Shown: piece by piece, positions 34,039 through 42,601 of the stretch
Layout of the letters: the number at the start of each line of letters is the position of its first letter
Position numbering within the stretch: the stretch's first letter is position 1
Source: Paenibacillus plantarum
GTDB taxonomy: Bacteria > Bacillota > Bacilli > Paenibacillales > NBRC-103111
Length of the DNA: 64,000 nt
Assembly (NCBI RefSeq): GCF_013141695.1
Contig: NZ_WHNY01000075.1
Span: 434,001 to 498,000, forward strand
Reading direction: 5' to 3'
Translations under genes and position numbers: made by a program
Notes under the pieces: generated by a model
Database searches by the model: none
The model's input: the letters and a program-made list of their open reading frames with translations, nothing else
Told to the model about the DNA's origin: nothing

Positions 34039-34740
34039 ATGACTTGGAACAAAATCGCACTCATTGGAGCAATGAATGAAGAAATTGAGCTGCTCGTTGC
34101 TCATATGACAGATATAACCGAAACGGTAAAAGCAGGCATTACCTTTCGAGAAGGTACTTATTTCGGTAAAGATGTCGTTGTCTGTCGTACAGGCGTTGGG
34201 AAAGTGAATGCTGCAGTAACCACGCAAATTCTAATTGATCAGTTCGGTGTAAAAGCAATTATCTTCACAGGTGTAGCTGGGGCCTTAGATCCTGAGTTGC
34301 AAATTGGCGATCTAGTTATTTCCACGGAGTGTGTACAACACGATATGGACGTGACAGCACTAGGATTTCCACGCGGCGTCATTCCGTACGCTGAGAACTC
34401 AGTGTACACAGCTGATCGCAAACTCGTAGAGTTAGCCGTAGCTTCGGGAGAGAAATTGTTTGCAGGTAAAGTAAAGCAGGGTAGAGTGCTGTCAGGCGAT
34501 CAATTCATTGCAAGCCGAGAAGTAGTAGCAAGTCTGTATCAAGAGTTGAACGGTGTTTGTGTGGAGATGGAAGGATCCTCCGTTGCGCAAGTATGTGCGA
34601 TGAATGGAATTCCTTATGTTGTCTTGCGCTCCATGTCCGACAAAGCAGATGGTTCTGCACATGTGAATTTCGCGGAGTTTACGGTGATAGCATCGGAGAA
34701 TTCGTATAAAATGGTTGAAGATATGGTGAAGCACCTGTAA
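34039..34740 (+). CDS. mtnN: 5'-methylthioadenosine/S-adenosylhomocysteine nucleosidase
   Basis: 233 residues from the ATG at 34039, which has AGAGAGAGGG upstream. The start IALIGAMNEEIELL is typical of MTA/SAH nucleosidases. GVGKVNAAVTTQILI, the FTGVAGALDPELQIGDLVIS motif, VCVEMEGSSVAQVC with the Glu that binds ribose hydroxyls, and LRSMSDKADG with the catalytic Asp are all present. It cleaves MTA and SAH to adenine and the thioribose sugar. An earlier in-frame start at 33949 lies in the ccpA terminator and is not credible. Monocistronic, with terminators on both sides. Confidence 0.92.
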   Translation: MTWNKIALIGAMNEEIELLVAHMTDITETVKAGITFREGTYFGKDVVVCRTGVGKVNAAVTTQILIDQFGVKAIIFTGVAGALDPELQIGDLVISTECVQHDMDVTALGFPRGVIPYAENSVYTADRKLVELAVASGEKLFAGKVKQGRVLSGDQFIASREVVASLYQELNGVCVEMEGSSVAQVCAMNGIPYVVLRSMSDKADGSAHVNFAEFTVIASENSYKMVEDMVKHL

Positions 34741-34760
34741 AACAGCTGCTGTCCATGAAG

Positions 34761-34806
34761 AAAGCTCAGAGCATCGCCTAATTGGCGGTGATCTGAGCTT
34801 TTCTTT
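34761..34806 (+). terminator. terminator after mtnN
   Basis: AGCTCAGA-x-CATCGCC pairs with GGCGGTG-x-TCTGAGCT around TAATT, followed by TTTTCTTT. Confidence 0.85.
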
Positions 34807-34814
34807 GGAATGAA

Positions 34815-36002
34815 TTATTTCAAATACATCATCGCCAGTTCCTTGGTCTGTCGATTCTTCTCGGTGATCACCTGGCGCCTTGGAATCGGCGCCCAAGCTT
34901 CAACCGGGTCGAGCCACGTCTCCACGAGTGGGACGGGGCTCTTGCCCTGCCAGGCGTCTAGCCACGCCTGGGGCAGCCTCAGCTGAGGCTCCGCCTCCAG
35001 CTGACTCATTATCGCCTGCTCGCTCATCACGAGCCAGAGCAGGCTCCAAGCCCGCGGTACGACACGCCAGATGTCGTACCCGCCGCCCCCGAGCGCGACC
35101 CACCGACCTTCGCACCACTGGTGCGCAAGTCGATGGATAAGCTCGGGCATGGCCTTGTACACGCGCATGGAGCAATGTACATGCGCGAGCGGGTCGAAAG
35201 CATGGGCGTCGCACCCATGCTGCGAGATGATGACGTCCGGCTGGAAGCGGGCGATCAGCTCGGTTAGCACCTCGCTGAAACATTCCAGCCAAGAATCATC
35301 CTCGGTGTAAGGTTCCACCGGGATGTTTACATTCGTTCCGAACGCGTCGCCTTCTCCGCGTTCGTTCACAGCCCCAGTGCCGGGGAATAAATATTTCCCC
35401 GTCTCATGAATGGACAACGTGCCGACCTGCGGGTCGGCGTAGAAACTCCACTGCACGCCATCGCCGTGGTGTACGTCTGTGTCGATGTAGAGCACCTTAG
35501 CGCCATACTTCTCTTTGGCATAGGCGATCGCCGCAGACGCATCATTATAGACGCAGAAGCCCGCACCCTTGCTCTGCAGGGCATGGTGGAGGCCGCCGCC
35601 TAAATGTAAGGCATGAGGTGCTTGGCCGGACATAACGAGGTCTACGGCAAGGATAGAGCCGCCTACGACCTTCGCAGTGATGTCATGCATCCCTGGGAAG
35701 TAGGGTGTATCGTCTGTGTCGAGACCGAAACGGGCCGCTTCACGCACCCAGCGTTCCTCAGGAACAGGAACACTTAACGCTTTCACCGCCTCGATATAAG
35801 CAGCTGAATGCACCCGCAAGAGTTCTGCATCAGTCGCTGAGCGAGACGTAAGTACCGCATTGTCTGGAAGAGCGCCAGATTTACGTAGTAAATCGACGGT
35901 CATGATGAGACGATCCTGATTGAAGGGATGCGTATCATTAAATTTATATTGAATCTCTTGATCATCATAGATAAACACAGGTTCCGTAAACTTCATGTCC
36001 AT
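34815..36002 (-). CDS. acuC: acetoin utilisation protein AcuC (histone-deacetylase-like)
   Basis: About 395 residues. Class I/II histone-deacetylase-like fold: FNDTHPFNQDRL, HLGGGLHHALQSKGAGFCVYNDASAAIAYA, LYIDTDVHHGDGVQ with the zinc-binding Asp and His, and ISQHGCDAHAFDPLAH with a second zinc-site Asp. AcuC removes the acetyl group from AcsA, opposing AcuA. ATG at 36002 is chosen for GGGGGAA upstream; TTG at 36008 and ATG at 35996 are in frame. Its C-terminal half (34860-35400) is much richer in G+C (over 70% in places) than the window, which creates long open reading frames in other frames. acuB is not between acuA and acuC. Confidence 0.9.
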   Translation of the reverse strand: MDMKFTEPVFIYDDQEIQYKFNDTHPFNQDRLIMTVDLLRKSGALPDNAVLTSRSATDAELLRVHSAAYIEAVKALSVPVPEERWVREAARFGLDTDDTPYFPGMHDITAKVVGGSILAVDLVMSGQAPHALHLGGGLHHALQSKGAGFCVYNDASAAIAYAKEKYGAKVLYIDTDVHHGDGVQWSFYADPQVGTLSIHETGKYLFPGTGAVNERGEGDAFGTNVNIPVEPYTEDDSWLECFSEVLTELIARFQPDVIISQHGCDAHAFDPLAHVHCSMRVYKAMPELIHRLAHQWCEGRWVALGGGGYDIWRVVPRAWSLLWLVMSEQAIMSQLEAEPQLRLPQAWLDAWQGKSPVPLVETWLDPVEAWAPIPRRQVITEKNRQTKELAMMYLK

Positions 36003-36069
36003 TTCCAAATTCCCCCGAATTGGCTAACAATTTCGTTTGAAGATCTGCTGCTAACTGCATCTCATGGAG

Positions 36070-36708
36070 CTAATACATAAAGCGCTGCTGAAAACGCACG
36101 CGATCAAACTGCTCGACGGACGAGATAGGTACTTGCTTCCCGATCCTCACCATCAGACAATTGGCGGGATGTGAGCAAATTTCTGGATCATCGGTGGCAA
36201 ACCAGATCATATCGATGCTTTTCATGAGCTTTTCCATCATTTGACGATATTCCCAAACGGTTAATTTACTCGTTTCCAAATCCCAATGCCAATAATATTC
36301 GGTAGTGAAGCAAATGACATTTTCCATTTGATCATCTTCAAATGCAAGCTGAATCATCTTTTTGCCTAAACCAATCGATCTGTAATCATCAGCGACCTCA
36401 ATCGCGCCGAGTTCAATTAAATCCTTCATATTGCCTTGTGACCATCGCTCAATTTCATCTGCGTAATGGAAGGTAACGTAACCGACGATGGTGGATCCAT
36501 CTCTCGCAAGGATGATTCGTCCTTCAGGCAACCCAGCGATCTCGATGAGTGCTTCGAGTTGTTCTTTCGGCCTCCGGAAGGCGTCGAGCTTCGTGTGCAT
36601 GGTGAGTTCCTGCAATTTTTCTGGTGAAACGGGACCCTCAATTATAATTTCAGGTTGATCGGGAGCAGTGCGCAAGCTTTGTGAGTGGTAGATCTTGATA
36701 TGCTGCAT
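36070..36708 (-). CDS. acuA: protein acetyltransferase AcuA (GNAT)
   Basis: About 212 residues from the ATG at 36708, which has AAGGAGAG; an in-frame start at 36738 adds residues unlike the family. It has the GNAT core GRIILARDGSTIVGYVTFHY, IELGAIEVADDYRSIGLGKKMIQLAFED (acetyl-CoA loop) and a C-terminal extension with TEYYWHWDLETSKLTVWEYRQMM, which matches AcuA. It acetylates a lysine of acetyl-CoA synthetase (AcsA) and so inactivates it. The gene is divergent from acsA and is followed by acuC after 67 bases, as in Bacillus except for the missing acuB. A cre-like palindrome lies 55 bases upstream. Confidence 0.9.
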   Translation of the reverse strand: MQHIKIYHSQSLRTAPDQPEIIIEGPVSPEKLQELTMHTKLDAFRRPKEQLEALIEIAGLPEGRIILARDGSTIVGYVTFHYADEIERWSQGNMKDLIELGAIEVADDYRSIGLGKKMIQLAFEDDQMENVICFTTEYYWHWDLETSKLTVWEYRQMMEKLMKSIDMIWFATDDPEICSHPANCLMVRIGKQVPISSVEQFDRVRFQQRFMY

Positions 36709-36762
36709 AACTTTTGCTCTCCTTCTAAAAAACAGCATGATGGGCGTTTCCTTTACTAAAAA

Positions 36763-36776
36763 TATAAGCGTTTATA
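36763..36776. promoter_or_regulatory. cre-like site upstream of acuA
   Basis: TATAAGCGTTTATA, inside the palindrome ATATAA-GCG-TTTATAT, matches the CcpA cre consensus TGWAANCGNTNWCA at 12 of 14 positions. It lies 55 bases before acuA, on the acuA side of the divergent gap. Confidence 0.5.
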
Positions 36777-36933
36777 TGTTTCACAGAATTAGGTTGGCTA
36801 TATTTCTCCATAAACACTGTGAGAAGTACATGAAAGACGGTGTAGTCATTTATTTTGGATTCCTAGTAATTTTATACCAAACTTTTGTTTGAAATCATAG
36901 CAAAACTTAAACATAGGCGAAATATTCTGAGTA

Positions 36934-36942
36934 TGTTATAAT
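36934..36942 (+). promoter_or_regulatory. extended -10 promoter of acsA
   Basis: TGT-TATAAT forms an extended -10. A start near 36949 would place the downstream cre-like site (36991) about 42 bases into the transcript. No strong -35 is seen. Confidence 0.5.
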
Positions 36943-36990
36943 AGAACATGTCAAAAATCGATCACATTTTGCTCGAATTCATCAGTAAAG

Positions 36991-37004
36991 TGAAAGCGGT
37001 TTAT
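36991..37004. promoter_or_regulatory. cre-like site in the acsA leader
   Basis: TGAAAGCGGTTTAT matches the cre consensus at 12 of 14 positions, missing only the last two. It lies between the promoter and the acsA start, a position where CcpA blocks elongation in related genes. Confidence 0.6.
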
Positions 37005-37027
37005 TTCGTGAGGAGGGTTTTACGTTT

Positions 37028-38752
37028 ATGGATCAAATTAAAGATGAACTCATTAAATCAGTATCCCTTAATCCAAACATGGCTAATTACGAACAAACAC
37101 ATGCGTCATTTGATTGGGCAGACATCGAGAAAAACTTCTCCTGGTACGAAACAGGTAAAGTGAATATGGCCTATGAGGCCATTGACCGTCATGCGGAAGG
37201 CGGAAAGAAAGACAAAATTGCTTTATATTACAGCGACAGCACACGTGATGAAGCAATTACTTTTGGACAAATGAAGGAAAGATCCAACCAGTTTGGTAAT
37301 GTGCTTAGAAATCTAGGCATTGGCAAAGGTGAGCGAGTTTTCATTTTCATGCCGCGGACACCTGAACTGTATTATTCTTTACTGGGATCGCTCAAAGTAG
37401 GTGCGGTTGTTGGACCACTTTTTGAAGCGTTCATGGAAACTGCGGTTCGAGATCGTTTGGCAGATAGTGAAGCGGTTGCGATTATCACGACGCCTAGCCA
37501 ATTATCACGTGTGCCGTATAGTGAACTTCCACACCTTAAGCATGTGATCCTTGTAGGGGAGAACATTGAGCTTGGTGAAGGACAAGTTGATTATCATAAA
37601 GAAATGGCAAACGCTTCTACAGAGCTTGAGATTGAATGGTTGGAACGTGAAGATGGATTAATTATTCATTATACATCCGGGTCAACTGGCAAACCGAAAG
37701 GCGTATTCCACGTTCAAAATGCGATGTTGCAGCACTATTATACGGGACAAATTGTCCTTGATTTGAAAGAAGATGACATCTATTGGTGTACAGCAGATCC
37801 AGGTTGGGTAACAGGGACTTCCTATGGGATCTTCGCTCCTTGGTTGAATGGTGCGACGAATGTAATCCGCGGAGGACGTTTCAGTCCACAGGATTGGTAC
37901 AATACACTTCAGAAATATAAAGTAACCGTTTGGTACAGTGCGCCAACTGCTTTCCGTATGTTGATGGGGGCAGGCGATGATGTTTCTGCAAGCTATGATT
38001 TATCCGCACTTCGTCATGTATTGAGTGTTGGAGAACCATTGAACCCGGAAGTCGTTAGATGGGGTATGAAGGTCTATAATCAACGTATTCATGATACGTG
38101 GTGGATGACAGAGACAGGCGGACAGTTGATTTGTAACTATCCTTCTATGACGATTAAACCAGGCTCTATGGGTCGTCCAATTCCAGGTGTTGATGCTGCC
38201 ATTATCGATGATGCAGGTAATATTCTGCCTCCGAATCGGATGGGGAACCTCGCGATCAAAACGCCTTGGCCATCGATGATGCGTAAAATTTGGAACAACC
38301 CGGCTAAGTATGAAGAGTACTTCCGTTTGTCAGGATGGTACGTTTCCGGAGATTCCGCATATCAAGATGAGGATGGTTACTTCTGGTTCCAAGGCCGTGT
38401 GGATGATGTTATCAACACAGCAGGTGAGCGCGTAGGTCCATTTGAAGTCGAAAGCAAGCTTGTTGAGCATCCAGCTGTTGCTGAAGCAGGGGTTATCGGC
38501 AAGCCAGACCCTATGCGTGGCGAGATCATCAAAGCGTTTATCGCGTTGCGTGAAGGTTTTGTTGCTTCTGATGAACTGAAAGCTGAAATTTCTAAGTTCG
38601 TCAAGGAAGGCCTTTCTGCGCATGCGGCACCGCGTGAGATTGAATTCAAGGACAAGTTGCCCAAAACACGCAGTGGGAAGATCATGCGCCGTGTGCTTAA
38701 AGCATGGGAGCTTAACCTTCCGACAGGTGACTTATCGACAATTGAAGATTAA
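37028..38752 (+). CDS. acsA: acetyl-CoA synthetase (acetate-CoA ligase)
   Basis: 574 residues in the adenylate-forming family, matching Bacillus AcsA in length. It has FDWADIEKNFSWYETGKVNMAYEAIDRH near the start, the P-loop IIHYTSGSTGKPKGVFH, DIYWCTADPGWVTGTSYG, TWWMTETGG and the C-terminal PKTRSGKIMRR with Lys551, the residue acetylated by AcuA in the family. GAGGAGG precedes the ATG. It activates acetate to acetyl-CoA in the cytosol. It is divergent from acuA-acuC, and a strong terminator follows. Confidence 0.93.
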   Translation: MDQIKDELIKSVSLNPNMANYEQTHASFDWADIEKNFSWYETGKVNMAYEAIDRHAEGGKKDKIALYYSDSTRDEAITFGQMKERSNQFGNVLRNLGIGKGERVFIFMPRTPELYYSLLGSLKVGAVVGPLFEAFMETAVRDRLADSEAVAIITTPSQLSRVPYSELPHLKHVILVGENIELGEGQVDYHKEMANASTELEIEWLEREDGLIIHYTSGSTGKPKGVFHVQNAMLQHYYTGQIVLDLKEDDIYWCTADPGWVTGTSYGIFAPWLNGATNVIRGGRFSPQDWYNTLQKYKVTVWYSAPTAFRMLMGAGDDVSASYDLSALRHVLSVGEPLNPEVVRWGMKVYNQRIHDTWWMTETGGQLICNYPSMTIKPGSMGRPIPGVDAAIIDDAGNILPPNRMGNLAIKTPWPSMMRKIWNNPAKYEEYFRLSGWYVSGDSAYQDEDGYFWFQGRVDDVINTAGERVGPFEVESKLVEHPAVAEAGVIGKPDPMRGEIIKAFIALREGFVASDELKAEISKFVKEGLSAHAAPREIEFKDKLPKTRSGKIMRRVLKAWELNLPTGDLSTIED

Positions 38753-38765
38753 TTAGGTTCATCCC

Positions 38766-38809
38766 AAGCTTTCTCCGTACCCTTAGTGGTGCAGAGAAAG
38801 CTTTTTTTT
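38766..38809 (+). terminator. terminator after acsA
   Basis: AAGCTTTCTC pairs with GAGAAAGCTT, followed by eight T residues in all. Confidence 0.85.
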
Positions 38810-38816
38810 GTGCATC

Positions 38817-38855
38817 AAAAAAAAGAAGAACCTGGCAGCAGCCAGGTTCTTCTTC
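38817..38855 (-). terminator. terminator after the PBP1A gene
   Basis: On the minus strand GAAGAACCTGGC-TGCT-GCCAGGTTCTTC is followed by T residues. It points away from the penicillin-binding protein gene and abuts the acsA terminator. Confidence 0.85.
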
Positions 38856-38863
38856 AATGACGC

Positions 38864-41800
38864 TTATTTATTATAAGCGATGGTGGCAGAGAATTTAGAC
38901 TCTCCAGCTTCATTAATGGCTGTTATTTTATAATAGCCATTGAAAGCTGCCGCGTAGTAATGGAATTCAGTTCCATTCTCAACAGTGCCTAGTTTCGTGT
39001 AAGTGCCCTTTTCTTTATCGCTAAAATACACGACATACTGTTTAACTTTGTCTTTGGCATCATTCGCTTTCCAGGTTAGGACAAGTGAAGCTTCTTCAGC
39101 CTTTGCCTTGATACCCGTAGGTGCAGCAGGAGCATCCTTGGATACCGGCTTGCCCGTAGGAGTACCAGCTCCTGTTCCCGTTCCTGTTCCCGTTCCACCA
39201 TTCGTTGGTCCTGGTGATGGTGATGGTATGATAAGATCTTTCAGTGGATTGCCATTGCTATCGACACCAGGGATGATGAATGAATCTAGAGAGCTGCCAT
39301 CCGTATAAGAGGACCGGCTTGGTGTGGATTCTTTACCTGCTACATCAACAGCAGTGACATAGTAGCCTGTTATAGCTGCCGTTTGAAGTTGATCAACAAA
39401 CTTCGCTTCAGCACCTGCCATCACGACTTTTCCACCCATGAGCTGGAACTTGCCTTGATTATCTGAACGGTAAATGCGATAGCCTACGATATCTGCATCC
39501 GTGTTCGGTTGGAAGGTAATTGTCGCCGTATCGCCGGATTTGACTGTCACGACGTTCTGAGGCGGTGGAGGTACTTTCCCATCGTCAACCCTTGGATCAG
39601 CTTCGGAAGGAGCATCTACGTCGTAATCAGTTGGTTTATAGAAATCGATAGGCTTTCTGCTTTTCTCAGGAAGCTTTTGCATCGCTTCATCGATTTCTTT
39701 TAATAATTGCGTGATTGATTTTTGTCGTTTAATAACGACTTTCTCTTGTACGAAATCAGCAGGTGTCGTTTCTTGAGCGACGTAATTGAGTCCATTAAGA
39801 GAGCTGATTTTCATTTTAACCATGACATTATCTGTTTGTGTCGGCAAATATTTTTTGTTGAAAATATCGGTTACCAGATGCTCGGAGCTTGTCGTCAGTT
39901 CACTTGGAAGCATGCCGGATAAGCTGGAGACGGTTGATGAAACGATACCATCCGGTTTAGCAAACGTTTTGTTCGGGAAAAGATCTGGTTTTTGCTCGAT
40001 CGTTTTATTCAAGATGAGCGCCCAAATATCTTTTGCATGGTTGGTTTGACCTGTTTTGGAAGACAGTTTATTAATCGGCTGATCATAACCGATCCAGACA
40101 CCGACTGTTACATCAGGGGTGAAGCCCATGAACCAAGCATCAGCATCATCCTGTGTGGAGCCTGTTTTTCCAGAGATCTCGATTTTGCCGTATGATTTGA
40201 ATTTTTTCATGAGATCAGTAGCTGTCCCTTGGCTAGCATTGCTAATGACGGTTTTCATCATATCGGTTATTAGGTAAGCCGTTTGCGGCGAGTACACCGT
40301 TTGAGGCTTCTGTTCATGAGCATAAATGATTTTGCCGTTCGAATCTTTAATTTCACGAATTAAGAATGGTGCATTAAATGCGCCTTTATTCGGAATAGAT
40401 GCATACGCACCTGCTAATTCCTTGACCGAGGTTCCGCGACTTAAACCACCTATAACACCCGTTTGTGCGACATTATCCTCTTTGGTAAGAGACGTAATAC
40501 CTAGTTTCTTAGCGAAATCCCATGCTTGCGTAATGCCTACTTTATTGAGGAATATATCGATAGCTGGAATATTATAGGATTGATTTAAAGCTCTTCTGGC
40601 AGTCATCAGGCCATGGAATTTATGGTCCCAGTTCTCAGGTAAATGGAAGCCTTTGACACCATCTTTGAGAATGATTGGGATATCATCTACGATGGTGGCA
40701 GGCTGCAAGACCCCTTTTTCGAGTGCAGGGATATAAGCGGCAATTGGCTTCATTGTAGATCCGGGCTGTCTATAGGCTTGTGTAGCGTGATTCAATTGCT
40801 CATCGAAGAAGTCGCGGCCCTCAATCATTCCTTTGATGGCTCCCGTTTTGGAATCGATCATAATGGCACCTACCTGCTCAATGCCGCCTTTTTTCTCATC
40901 CGTTGGTGCGAAATTCTTCTCATTGCTTGAGATCTCATGCATTGAATCATAAATTGTTTTATCAATCGTGGTGTAGATTTGATAACCGCCGCGTAATAGC
41001 TGTGTATGTATGTTTTTGAGAGCTTCATTATAAGCGGCTTGGTTCGTCTTCGGATCAAGCTCGGGATGTTGAAGCTTCAATAAAATTTCAGATGCTTCCT
41101 GCTCGGTCTCAATCATTAGATAAGGGTAAGTCGTATAGGCTTTTTGAGCTGCGGCCGGCATGGAAGCTTTGAGATCGAATTTCAAGGCATCTTGATATTG
41201 ATCATTGGTGATTTTGTTTTCTTCCATCATCCGTTTTAATACTAACTGCTGTCTCGTTACCGCTTTTTTGAAGCCATCCTCATCGAAAGCCGGCTTGCTT
41301 GTAAAAGCCGAATATTGCGATGGAGATTGAGGTAATCCGGCTAAATACGCAGCTTGTGCAATATTCAATTTGGCTAAATCGTCGATATTGAACAGACCTT
41401 TGGCAGCGGCTTTGATGCCGTAGAGATTATAGCCAGTCGCCCCATTGCCGTATGGGATTTTGTTTAGGTATGCTAGTAAAATTTCATCCTTCGACATGAT
41501 GCGTTCCATCCGAAGTGCAAGCAACAACTCTCTTGCTTTACGGCCGTCATCGCGATCTAATGTGAGGAAAACACGTCTAGCTAGCTGTTGCGTGATTGTA
41601 CTTCCACCGGTTTGTACATCTTCATTCAGAAGCTTCTGAGTGACTGCACGGTAGAGACCACGGAAATCGATACCGCGGTGATTGTAGAAATCTTTGTCCT
41701 CAATTGCGAGGACTGCGTCTAACAAATTCTGTGGGATATCTTCAAGTTGTGCAAGACGTCGATCTTCTTCGGTTCGTAATTGTCCAATCACAGCATCATC

Positions 41801-42031
41801 ATTGAAATAGGCGAATCCTGTGATGGCATTCTCTTGCATTTGTTGTCGAATCGAATCTTCGCTGCGGATTGGATCTTTTTTGACAAGTGCACTTACATAT
41901 CCGAAAGCGGCGGATCCACCTAGCAGGCCAGCCAAAAACACACAAATAATGGCCCATTTTAATGAAATTCCAATTACTTTAAATGTCGTTCTTACCCAGG
42001 GGCGATTCCATTTCGCGAAAAAATTGCGCAT
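38864..42031 (-). CDS. class A penicillin-binding protein 1A with fibronectin type III tails
   Basis: About 1055 residues. One N-terminal transmembrane helix lies near residues 23-47. The glycosyltransferase (GT51) domain follows, with LAIEDKDFYNHRGIDFRGLYRAV and GGSTITQQLARRVFL. The transpeptidase has Ser about 425 in GSTMKPIA, the SYN motif in ALNQSYNIPA and KTG in ISGKTGST. After the catalytic part come two fibronectin type III-like repeats (about 805-890, 955-1050) separated by a Gly-Thr-rich linker. It builds and crosslinks peptidoglycan at the outer face of the membrane. ATG at 42031 has AAGGAGG at 12 bases; TTG at 42040 is also possible. Confidence 0.92.
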   Translation of the reverse strand: MRNFFAKWNRPWVRTTFKVIGISLKWAIICVFLAGLLGGSAAFGYVSALVKKDPIRSEDSIRQQMQENAITGFAYFNDDAVIGQLRTEEDRRLAQLEDIPQNLLDAVLAIEDKDFYNHRGIDFRGLYRAVTQKLLNEDVQTGGSTITQQLARRVFLTLDRDDGRKARELLLALRMERIMSKDEILLAYLNKIPYGNGATGYNLYGIKAAAKGLFNIDDLAKLNIAQAAYLAGLPQSPSQYSAFTSKPAFDEDGFKKAVTRQQLVLKRMMEENKITNDQYQDALKFDLKASMPAAAQKAYTTYPYLMIETEQEASEILLKLQHPELDPKTNQAAYNEALKNIHTQLLRGGYQIYTTIDKTIYDSMHEISSNEKNFAPTDEKKGGIEQVGAIMIDSKTGAIKGMIEGRDFFDEQLNHATQAYRQPGSTMKPIAAYIPALEKGVLQPATIVDDIPIILKDGVKGFHLPENWDHKFHGLMTARRALNQSYNIPAIDIFLNKVGITQAWDFAKKLGITSLTKEDNVAQTGVIGGLSRGTSVKELAGAYASIPNKGAFNAPFLIREIKDSNGKIIYAHEQKPQTVYSPQTAYLITDMMKTVISNASQGTATDLMKKFKSYGKIEISGKTGSTQDDADAWFMGFTPDVTVGVWIGYDQPINKLSSKTGQTNHAKDIWALILNKTIEQKPDLFPNKTFAKPDGIVSSTVSSLSGMLPSELTTSSEHLVTDIFNKKYLPTQTDNVMVKMKISSLNGLNYVAQETTPADFVQEKVVIKRQKSITQLLKEIDEAMQKLPEKSRKPIDFYKPTDYDVDAPSEADPRVDDGKVPPPPQNVVTVKSGDTATITFQPNTDADIVGYRIYRSDNQGKFQLMGGKVVMAGAEAKFVDQLQTAAITGYYVTAVDVAGKESTPSRSSYTDGSSLDSFIIPGVDSNGNPLKDLIIPSPSPGPTNGGTGTGTGTGAGTPTGKPVSKDAPAAPTGIKAKAEEASLVLTWKANDAKDKVKQYVVYFSDKEKGTYTKLGTVENGTEFHYYAAAFNGYYKITAINEAGESKFSATIAYNK

Positions 42032-42124
42032 AAGTTCCAATATCCTCCTTACATGAACCCTAATAGTATATCATAATTGCTCCTTTTGCGGTAATGCTGA
42101 TGGGAGAAAGGTTCAGTTCTAGGT

Positions 42125-42154
42125 TTGACAAGCATCAGATTCCTGTGTTATAAC
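42125..42154 (+). promoter_or_regulatory. sigma-A promoter of the tyrS T-box transcript
   Basis: TTGACA (42125-42130) and TATAAC (42149-42154) with an 18-base spacer, or TTATAA at 17 bases. It lies just before the T-box leader. Confidence 0.75.
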
Positions 42155-42159
42155 AAGAA

Positions 42160-42567
42160 CAAATGCGTTGATGGATCAGCAGTAGGTAGCTTGTGGATGC
42201 TTTCAGAGAGCCGGTGGAGGGTGCGAACCGGTACCTGCAGGTTAGTGAATTACGGTCTTGAGCAGTAAATGGGAACCTGCAGGAATGTGCCTGCACAAGT
42301 AGTATTTACCGATTAAACCTCGTTATCGGTTCTTGAGTGAAAATAGCACGCCGTGCCTACGACTTTGGTTACCACAATAGAAAATATAAGTTTTCGGCTT
42401 CCGAAAACGTCTTTCTATTTGGCGATAAAACCATCATCTAAACGCGGTCGCTCATCTTTGGATGGCCTCGATAGAGGTTTTCTCATAGATGTACGTAAAT
42501 GCTGTTTTAATTAGGGTGGTACCGCGAGTCAAGTCTTCTCGTCCCTTTGGGATAAGAAGGCTTTTTT
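42160..42567 (+). ncRNA. T-box riboswitch (tRNA-Tyr sensing) in the tyrS leader
   Basis: The 16-base T-box AGGGTGGTACCGCGAG is at 42513-42528. A terminator follows (CTTCTCGTCCC pairing with GGGATAAGAAGG, then TTTTTTT at about 42561-42567). The leader contains the stem I region with AGAGAGCCGG and GGTGCGAACC, a plausible UAC tyrosine specifier at 42251-42253 and a stem III hairpin GTTTTCGG-CTT-CCGAAAAC (42390-42408) within AATAGAAA/TTTCTATT. Binding of uncharged tRNA-Tyr would form the antiterminator and allow tyrS transcription. The region has no genes. Confidence 0.92.
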
Positions 42568-42601
42568 TGTTTTTTCATTTCATAATAAAGGATGGTTGTA
42601 C

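Noticed and set aside
34880..35310. Several long open reading frames on both strands inside acuC
   Set aside because: They come from the high G+C of this segment, which lowers stop codon frequency. They have no family features and no ribosome sites, and acuC is intact through the region.
39130..39220. Short repeated Gly-Thr codons that look like a sequence repeat
   Set aside because: They encode the flexible linker between the fibronectin type III domains of PBP1A, not a mobile or regulatory repeat.
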